NCBI GenBank assembly: GCA_030625525.1
Contig: DAOUQR010000103.1
Span: 1-5,167, forward strand
DNA from: Pseudomonadota bacterium
Lineage (GTDB): Bacteria > Pseudomonadota > Gammaproteobacteria > DAOUQR01
Direction of reading: 5' to 3'
Length of the DNA stretch: 5,167 bases
This document shows positions 1 through 5,167 of the stretch, one piece after another (within the stretch, counting starts at the first letter, position 1; every line of letters starts with the position of its first letter). A model generated the notes under the pieces. The model saw only the letters and a list, made by a program, of their open reading frames with translations, searched no databases and had not been told where the DNA came from. The translations under genes and the position numbers were made by a program.

Positions 1-132
1 GTGATTTTAGCTCGCTTAACAAATGAACATCGCCCGGCATTTTATTTTCAAGAAATGGGATCGGGCAACTTAGAATTAAACCAACCTAAACGCGATATCA
101 TGCTCCGCGGTAAACGAATTTATTTAAATTAA
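1..132 (+). CDS. C-terminal fragment of an unidentified protein, possibly a type VI secretion spike-associated component
   Basis: The frame is open from the first base of the window to a TAA at 130-132 and gives 43 residues ending in RGKRIYLN. The first codon is GTG, but the window edge makes it impossible to say whether it is a start; I treat this as the 3' end of a longer gene. I do not recognise the protein. The ending, alternating hydrophobic and charged residues closing with 'D-I-x-L-x-G-K-R-I-Y-L', resembles the beta-strand ends of VgrG-like and DUF3540-type proteins, which often sit just before PAAR-like genes. It does not resemble the C-terminus of MinC. The PAAR-like gene starts 27 bp downstream on the same strand with no terminator between, so the two are probably co-transcribed. 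The link to type VI secretion is inferred mainly from this neighbour. Confidence 0.5.
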   Translation: MILARLTNEHRPAFYFQEMGSGNLELNQPKRDIMLRGKRIYLN

Positions 133-159
133 TCCAATAAACTTTATAAGAGAAAGATT

Positions 160-543
160 ATGAGCCATGTTTATTTCAACAAGCGTGTAGCCATTCACAA
201 AGATAGCAACGCACGAGTTAGCTGTACGGATTTATGTTATGCCGGCAGCCCAGTGAGCGTCGTCGCTTATAATAGCATGGCCCGAGCCAGTGATGCTGTC
301 AATTGTAGCCAGACGGTGTTTATCAATGATAACGCTGTTTGTAGTAGCGAATCACGCTTTTCACGAAGCACCGGTAGCGAATCCAGTCATGGCGGCATTC
401 ACTCTGGTACGAGGACTGGCGAAGCCGTATTCCTATCTCATTCTAGCGATATTTACATCGATGGGATCCCGGCCGTTCGAGCGGGTGATCTAATGATATC
501 TAATCATATGAACAGTACACTAGCGCCCGTTATTGCTGATTAA
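160..543 (+). CDS. Stand-alone PAAR-like (DUF4150-type) protein, putative type VI secretion spike tip
   Basis: This 127-residue protein looks like a complete PAAR-like domain of the DUF4150/Tox-PAAR-like family. Supporting motifs are F-S-R-S-T-G at 67-72, a glycine-rich stretch with G78-G79 and S82-G83-T84, then G87 and V90-F91, and D-G-I-P-A-V-R-A-G-D-L-M at 101-112 followed by N115-H116. PAAR proteins cap the VgrG spike of type VI secretion systems and carry effectors to it; that role is family knowledge, not shown here. The domain fills the whole protein, so there is no fused toxin, and no signal peptide or membrane segment is visible. Four cysteines (22, 26, 49, 61) and H116 are possible metal ligands. 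The start is the ATG preceded by a modest purine-rich site near 148-156. Unusually, the next gene downstream is minD rather than a toxin/immunity pair. Confidence 0.82.
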   Translation: MSHVYFNKRVAIHKDSNARVSCTDLCYAGSPVSVVAYNSMARASDAVNCSQTVFINDNAVCSSESRFSRSTGSESSHGGIHSGTRTGEAVFLSHSSDIYIDGIPAVRAGDLMISNHMNSTLAPVIAD

Positions 544-655
544 AAAATGATTAATTTACTGACTCCTAAACCAGCCAATTTGCGAAGCTTTTTCAAAATC
601 ATCTAACAATATAAAATATCTTATAAAAAATCACCCTTTTTTTGTGCCAAGAAAG

Positions 656-684
656 TTGCCTGGCGATAATTTTATCGGTAGTAT
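656..684 (+). promoter_or_regulatory. Candidate sigma70 promoter for minDE
   Basis: TTGCCT at 656-661 (4 of 6 to the consensus -35) and TAGTAT at 679-684 (4 of 6 to the consensus -10) are separated by exactly 17 bp. Transcription would start near 690, giving a leader of about 40 nt before the minD start. It lies in the AT-rich spacer between the PAAR-like gene and minD, where a promoter is needed because minC is not upstream. Matching was by eye, and other AT-rich -10-like stretches (for example around 611-630) exist. Confidence 0.4.
664..677. promoter_or_regulatory. 14-bp inverted repeat inside the putative minDE promoter spacer
   Basis: CGATAA-TT-TTATCG is a perfect dyad with 6-bp arms and a 2-bp centre. 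It lies entirely between the proposed -35 and -10 elements of minDE, the place where a dimeric repressor or a MerR-type activator would act. No regulator is recognised. A dyad of this size is expected about once by chance in a window this long, so only its position is suggestive. Confidence 0.2.
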
Positions 685-716
685 TAACGCGATTTTTTGG
701 TTTAACAATAACAAAC

Positions 717-724
717 AGGAAGGA
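717..724 (+). promoter_or_regulatory. Ribosome binding site that fixes the TTG start of minD
   Basis: AGGAAGGA ends 8 bases before the TTG at 733. There is no in-frame ATG that would keep the N-terminal M-A-K-I-I-V strand of MinD, so this site and the alignment with E. coli MinD together support initiation at TTG. Confidence 0.8.
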
Positions 725-732
725 ATTCAACC

Positions 733-1560
733 TTGGCTAAGATCATTGTTATCACTTCTGGTAAAGGAGGTGTTGGTAAAACAACCACCAGCGCTGCATT
801 TGCAACCGGATTAGCTTTGCGGGGCTATAAAACCGTTGTTATCGATTTTGATGTCGGCTTACGTAATCTTGATATTGTATTGGGCTGTGAACGTCGCGTC
901 GTCTATGACTTCGTTAATGTCATTAATGAAGAAGCGAACATCAGTCAAGCGCTAATTAAAGATAAGCGCGTACAAAATTTATTTATTCTTCCTGCGTCAC
1001 AAACACGTGATAAAGATGCACTAAACCGTGACGGTGTTGAGCGTGTATTAAATGAATTGAAAAAAGAATTCGATTACATCGTGTGTGACTCTCCGGCAGG
1101 TATTGAAACCGGTGCTATCATGGCCATGTATTTTGCGGATCATGCCATCGTTGTGACCAATCCTGAAGTTTCATCGGTTAGAGATTCAGACCGCATGTTA
1201 GGGATACTCTCAAGTAAAACGCGTCGTGCTGAGCTCGGACAAGAACCAATCACCGAACAATTACTGCTCACCCGCTATTCACCAACACGTGTTGAAAATG
1301 GTGAAATGCTATCTGTTGAAGACGTGAATGACATTTTAGCAATCCCATTACTCGGAGTCATACCGGAATCAAAAGCCGTCCTTCGCGCATCCAATACGGG
1401 CGTCCCCGTTATTTTAGATGAGAAAAGTGATGCGGGTATCGCCTATGCGGATGCTGTGGGTCGTTTTCTCGGAGAAGAAATTCCCATGCGTTTTGTTAGT
1501 GTGCAAAAAAGAAGTTTTCTAAAACGCATATTTAAAAGCAAGCAAGGAGAACCTGCATGA
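733..1560 (+). CDS. minD: Septum site-determining protein MinD, membrane ATPase
   Basis: MinD is a ParA/MinD-family ATPase that dimerises with ATP on the inner membrane, recruits MinC to block FtsZ at the poles, and is released when MinE stimulates hydrolysis. The 275-residue product follows E. coli MinD (270) almost throughout. Visible motifs are the deviant Walker A K-G-G-V-G-K-T-T at 11-18 with signature K11 and catalytic K16, switch I D38/D40, Walker B C-D-S-P-A-G at 118-123, and switch II S-S-V-R-D-S-D at 147-153. The C-terminal amphipathic membrane-targeting helix is about 259-268 (R-S-F-L-K-R-I-F-K), with a short extra tail. The start is TTG, supported by a strong ribosome binding site. 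The gene ends in an ATGA overlap with minE, indicating translational coupling. minC is not directly upstream: the preceding gene is PAAR-like and 189 bp away. Confidence 0.98.
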   Translation: MAKIIVITSGKGGVGKTTTSAAFATGLALRGYKTVVIDFDVGLRNLDIVLGCERRVVYDFVNVINEEANISQALIKDKRVQNLFILPASQTRDKDALNRDGVERVLNELKKEFDYIVCDSPAGIETGAIMAMYFADHAIVVTNPEVSSVRDSDRMLGILSSKTRRAELGQEPITEQLLLTRYSPTRVENGEMLSVEDVNDILAIPLLGVIPESKAVLRASNTGVPVILDEKSDAGIAYADAVGRFLGEEIPMRFVSVQKRSFLKRIFKSKQGEPA

Positions 1561-1862
1561 GCATCTTTAAACGATTATTAGGCCGTAGTAAAAAATCGAC
1601 TGCATCCGTCGCTAAAGAGCGTTTGCAAATCATTATTTCACATGAACGTGGCCAACGATCGGGTCCAGATTACATCCCTCAATTACAAAAAGAAATTGTC
1701 GATGTGATTGCTAAATATGTCAAAATTGACAAAGATCAAATTAAGGTGCAAATCGATCGCGTCGGTGAAAACTCCGTGCTTGAGCTGAACGTCACGATGC
1801 CGACACCAGAAAGCATCACTGAAACAACAAAAGAAAAAGAAGCTGAAGAAGAAGTCGCTTAA
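1557..1862 (+). CDS. minE: Cell division topological specificity factor MinE
   Basis: MinE stimulates the ATPase of membrane-bound MinD and drives pole-to-pole oscillation, which restricts MinC activity to the poles. The 101-residue protein shows the short amphipathic N-terminal membrane-targeting segment (1-9, S-I-F-K-R-L-L-G), the MinD-binding segment at 17-32 with A-K-E-R-L-Q-I-I, and the topological specificity domain from about 37 to 82 (Y-I-P-Q-L, then I-x-K-Y-V, then V-L-E-L-N-V-T). E. coli MinE has 88 residues; the excess is a C-terminal tail at about 83-101 rich in glutamate, lysine and threonine, probably disordered. AAGGAG at 1544-1549 precedes the ATG by 7 bases, and the start overlaps the minD stop by 4 bp. 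A terminator follows within 30 bp, so minDE is a closed two-gene operon. Confidence 0.97.
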   Translation: MSIFKRLLGRSKKSTASVAKERLQIIISHERGQRSGPDYIPQLQKEIVDVIAKYVKIDKDQIKVQIDRVGENSVLELNVTMPTPESITETTKEKEAEEEVA

Positions 1863-1887
1863 TCCTCTCAGCTTTTAACGTACTCGC

Positions 1888-1925
1888 CGGGGCAAAATCT
1901 TCATTATTTTGCCCCGCTATTTTTT
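1888..1925 (+). terminator. Intrinsic terminator of the minDE operon
   Basis: An 11-bp perfect stem pairs CGGGGCAAAAT at 1888-1898 with its complement at 1906-1916 around a 7-nt loop. It is followed after three bases by six T residues at 1920-1925. It begins 25 bp after the minE stop and is the clearest intrinsic terminator in the window. Confidence 0.93.
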
Positions 1926-1944
1926 AATCTTTAATTCCTGCCCC

Positions 1945-1973
1945 TTGACCTAGCTCACCTCGAAAATGACAAT
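1945..1973 (+). promoter_or_regulatory. Candidate sigma70 promoter for the yafJ-like gene
   Basis: TTGACC at 1945-1950 (5 of 6 to the -35 consensus) is followed after 17 bp by GACAAT at 1968-1973 (4 of 6 to the -10 consensus). Transcription from here would leave a leader of roughly 120 nt. The rest of the 241-bp gap between minE and this gene holds a run of seven C at 1997-2003 and an AT-rich dyad (TATTATT-A-AATAATA, 2013-2027), but nothing I can assign. A second start closer to the gene is possible. Confidence 0.35.
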
Positions 1974-2090
1974 CACAATCACTGGAGTCAGGCCTGCCCC
2001 CCCATTGCATCTTATTATTAAATAATACCCTTATTTAGATTATGAGCTATATTAAAGCTGAAGAGTTAATTATGCTTCAATGATTAAAAG

Positions 2091-2097
2091 TAAGGAG
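2091..2097 (+). promoter_or_regulatory. Ribosome binding site selecting the ATG at 2104
   Basis: TAAGGAG ends 6 bases before the ATG at 2104 and lies inside the would-be N-terminal extension from the in-frame ATG at 2080. It therefore selects the downstream start, which places the catalytic cysteine at residue 2 as this enzyme class requires. Confidence 0.9.
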
Positions 2098-2103
2098 ATT
2101 TCA

Positions 2104-2964
2104 ATGTGTCGATTTATTGCTTATATGGGCCACCCCATTCTATTAGATGATGTGTTAATTAAACCAAAAAATTCTTTGATTAAGCAAAGCATTCACGCGC
2201 GCGAAACATCAGAGCCTCTTAATGGGGATGGTTTTGGGCTGGGTTGGTATGCACATGAAATCGATCCGTCACCCGGTTTATTTAAATCGATCCGCCCGGC
2301 TTGGAATAATGTTAATTTGAGCCACTTGGCCTCAAAAATTAAATCATCCAACTTTTTTGCGCATATTCGCGCGGCATCCGAAGGCAATGTGACTGGTAAT
2401 AATTGCCATCCCTTTAATTCAGCAAATTTATTATTTATGCACAATGGTGGCATAGGGCAATTCGCACAAATTAAACGCCATATTCGTCGACGCTTAAATG
2501 ATGAGATCTACAATCGTGTTCACGGCGAAACTGATTCCGAACACTTTTTTGCTTTATTTCAACAGCTCTGTATTAATCACAAGATTGAAAGACTCGATGC
2601 AAACACAATGTATGAAATATTTCTTGAGACAATTAGATTGTTATTTGAAATTCAAAAAGAAAACAATGCCATTGCAACATCATTTTTAAATATTGCAATC
2701 ACGGATGGACATAGCATGATGGTGAGTCGTTATGTGAATGATCCATCTCTGGAAGCACGTACACTTTATTATGCGGTCGGTGATAAATTCTGTTATGAAG
2801 ATGGGGTTTGCCGCATGCACGAATATGATAAAGCTTCGAATAAAGCCGTCTTAATCGTCTCAGAAAAACTCAATGACTTCGAGGCAGAATGGCATCCCGT
2901 CCCACAAAATACCTGCTTATTAGTGCACAAAAACTTAGACGTTGAATTAAAACCTGCTATTTGA
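2104..2964 (+). CDS. yafJ: YafJ-like class II glutamine amidotransferase
   Basis: The 286-residue product is an Ntn-hydrolase of the class II glutamine amidotransferase family (GATase_4/YafJ type). Cys2 would become the N-terminal nucleophile after removal of Met1, seen in M-C-R-F. Further conserved motifs are N-G-D-G-F-G-L-G-W-Y at 40-49, H-I-R-A-A-S at 87-92, N-C-H-P-F at 100-104, F-M-H-N-G-G at 111-116 (oxyanion hole and glutamine site) and G-E-T-D-S-E at 141-146. Members hydrolyse a gamma-glutamyl amide; some, such as EgtC, act in ergothioneine synthesis, but the substrate of YafJ proteins is not established and no synthase domain or egt gene is present here. The protein is about 30 residues longer than E. 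coli YafJ (255). An in-frame ATG at 2080 would add eight residues and bury Cys2, so it is rejected. It appears monocistronic and converges with the coiled-coil gene. Confidence 0.9.
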   Translation: MCRFIAYMGHPILLDDVLIKPKNSLIKQSIHARETSEPLNGDGFGLGWYAHEIDPSPGLFKSIRPAWNNVNLSHLASKIKSSNFFAHIRAASEGNVTGNNCHPFNSANLLFMHNGGIGQFAQIKRHIRRRLNDEIYNRVHGETDSEHFFALFQQLCINHKIERLDANTMYEIFLETIRLLFEIQKENNAIATSFLNIAITDGHSMMVSRYVNDPSLEARTLYYAVGDKFCYEDGVCRMHEYDKASNKAVLIVSEKLNDFEAEWHPVPQNTCLLVHKNLDVELKPAI

Positions 2965-2998
2965 AAAAAGTATAGGGTGCAAGCCACAGGATTGCTGA

Positions 2999-4429
<1,431 letters not shown>

Positions 4430-4435
4430 ACACAA

Positions 4436-4470
4436 CTCCGGCTAATGCTTAAAGTAAAACATTAGCCGAG
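4436..4470 (-). promoter_or_regulatory. Hairpin overlapping the ribosome binding site of the coiled-coil gene
   Basis: On the minus strand CGGCTAATG (4468-4460) pairs perfectly with CATTAGCCG (4447-4439). In RNA the helix can extend inwards by U-G and two U-A pairs to leave a 6-nt loop, and outwards with one bulged G so that CU pairs with the AG of the GGAG ribosome binding site (4439-4436). The start ATG at 4429 follows directly. Neither strand has a U-tract after the stem, so this is not a standard intrinsic terminator of fadE. It may control translation, stabilise the message, or be a DNA operator. A possible -10 (TATACT, 4474-4469) abuts it; if that is used, the start would fall inside the 5' arm and break the hairpin in that transcript. 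Confidence 0.55.
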
Positions 4471-4502
4471 TATATCAAGCAATTGAATTCTAGGGAATTT
4501 AA

Positions 4503-5167
4503 TTATGCAACGTCGCGCTTACTCTTTTTCGTTTTAACACGGATAAATTCATCGGGATCAAAATCATCTACATTGATCACTTCCATTCTAGCCGCGTGTA
4601 CGTCCATTAATTGTTTGGACTCCACTTCATTAATAACGGACTTAGCCAGCGCATCTTTTACTTGCTCTTCATAGGTTAAGCCATCAATCTCTTTATTGCC
4701 AAGGGCTTTGCGTAGACGTTTTTGAATCGACTCTACCGCAATAACTTTTAATAATGTGTGATTAGCCATGCCCGCTGGATTGGTTGGTATAGGTTGGGTA
4801 AAAATACCGTTAATCAAGCGGTTGCGGGTTTCCGAGGGGGTCATCAAAATTTTGGCCAAACGTTTATCTAAATGATCCGGGGCTTCAGAGGCATGACGTC
4901 CCAAAGGAAAAATCATCACACGCATCAACACACGTAGCCAAGGTTGCTTAAAGTTTTTAATCACTTGATGTAGGCTATGCTGAATATTGGCGCTTAAATA
5001 ATGGCAGCACCAATCCACTAAGACTTTATCCGCCTCTGGCTCGCCCGCTTCTTTGTATTGTTTCATCACGGCAGACGCCATGTAGAGATAACTTAAAACA
5101 TCCCCTAAGCGCGCCGAAAACCTTTCGCGTCGCTTAAGTGTACCGCCTAGCATGGCCATTGCTATTT
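4503..5167 (-). CDS. fadE: Acyl-CoA dehydrogenase FadE, C-terminal part (5' end outside the window)
   Basis: FadE catalyses the first, FAD-dependent step of fatty-acid beta-oxidation, introducing the trans-2 double bond into acyl-CoA. Only about 221 C-terminal residues are present; the frame stays open to the window edge, and the Met codon at 5157-5159 is internal. The segment matches the bacterial-type FadE C-terminal domain (ACDH_C/DUF1974): L-G-G-T-L-K-R-R-E, A-R-L-G-D-V-L-S-Y-L-Y, the F-P-L-G-R-H motif, and near the end I-N-V-D-D-F-D-P, all familiar from E. coli FadE. The catalytic glutamate and FAD-binding regions lie upstream, outside the window, so activity cannot be judged. The tail ends in a short basic stretch (K-T-K-K-S-K-R). 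No intrinsic terminator follows; a hairpin without a U-tract lies between this gene and the next on the same strand. Confidence 0.93.
   Translation of the reverse strand, partial: IAMAMLGGTLKRRERFSARLGDVLSYLYMASAVMKQYKEAGEPEADKVLVDWCCHYLSANIQHSLHQVIKNFKQPWLRVLMRVMIFPLGRHASEAPDHLDKRLAKILMTPSETRNRLINGIFTQPIPTNPAGMANHTLLKVIAVESIQKRLRKALGNKEIDGLTYEEQVKDALAKSVINEVESKQLMDVHAARMEVINVDDFDPDEFIRVKTKKSKRDVA

Noticed and set aside
290..493. Plus-strand open frame of 67 codons within the PAAR-like gene
   Set aside because: It lies in another frame of a gene whose own motifs match a known family; no independent start signal is seen.
2042..2083. A 13-codon upstream open frame ending in an ATGA overlap with the ATG at 2080
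   Set aside because: No ribosome binding site precedes it and the ATG it overlaps is not the real start; length and composition are ordinary for an AT-rich leader.
2080..2103. In-frame ATG at 2080 giving an eight-residue N-terminal extension of the amidotransferase
   Set aside because: It would bury the catalytic Cys2, and the strong ribosome binding site at 2091-2097 lies inside this extension and serves the ATG at 2104.
2193..2453. Minus-strand open frame of 86 codons inside the amidotransferase gene
   Set aside because: It is a shadow of a well-conserved gene on the opposite strand, with no ribosome binding site or recognisable protein features.
4430..4435. TTG at 4435 as start of the coiled-coil gene
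   Set aside because: The only ribosome binding site, GGAG at 4439-4436, directly abuts this codon, while its spacing to the ATG at 4429 is normal.
4436..4470. The fadE-downstream hairpin as an intrinsic terminator
   Set aside because: The bases after the stem are GAGTTGTGT on the minus strand and AGTATATC on the plus strand, with no U-tract in either direction.
4483..4674. Plus-strand open frame of 63 codons opposite the end of fadE
   Set aside because: It is antisense to conserved FadE C-terminal sequence and has Ser/Thr/Leu-rich shadow composition.

Overview
The window reads as a moderately AT-rich gammaproteobacterial chromosome. MinD and MinE are close to the Escherichia coli proteins. 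The right edge carries the C-terminal part of a FadE-type acyl-CoA dehydrogenase, and there is a YafJ-type class II glutamine amidotransferase. A lysine- and asparagine-rich coiled-coil orphan next to such genes is reminiscent of Legionellales-like, host-associated lineages, but that placement is a guess; only 'gammaproteobacterium' is well supported.

Layout, left to right. Positions 1-132 hold the 3' end of an unidentified gene, followed 27 bp later by a small stand-alone PAAR-like (DUF4150-type) protein at 160-543; together they look like the tail of a type VI secretion spike/cargo cluster lying mostly left of the window. A 189-bp AT-rich spacer carries a plausible sigma70 promoter with a 14-bp dyad in its spacer. 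It is followed by minD (TTG start) and minE, translationally coupled by an ATGA overlap and closed by a clear intrinsic terminator. minC is not next to minD here. After a 241-bp gap comes the yafJ-like amidotransferase, whose start is fixed at 2104 by the catalytic Cys2 and a strong ribosome binding site.

The right half is on the minus strand. Reading leftwards from the window edge, the 3' part of fadE (beta-oxidation) ends at 4503. A 73-bp spacer contains a strong hairpin that overlaps the ribosome binding site of the next gene. That gene encodes a 476-residue protein of unknown function with a helical N-terminal region, a coiled coil of about 150 residues and a C-terminal tract of 12 asparagines encoded by a pure trinucleotide microsatellite. 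It converges on yafJ with only 34 bp between the stops.

mindE and fadE are housekeeping genes for division-site placement and fatty-acid oxidation. The points that deserve attention are the PAAR-like gene sitting where minC is usually found, the coiled-coil/poly-Asn orphan, and the hairpin controlling access to its start. I see no tRNA, rRNA, CRISPR array, insertion sequence or complete novel defence system.
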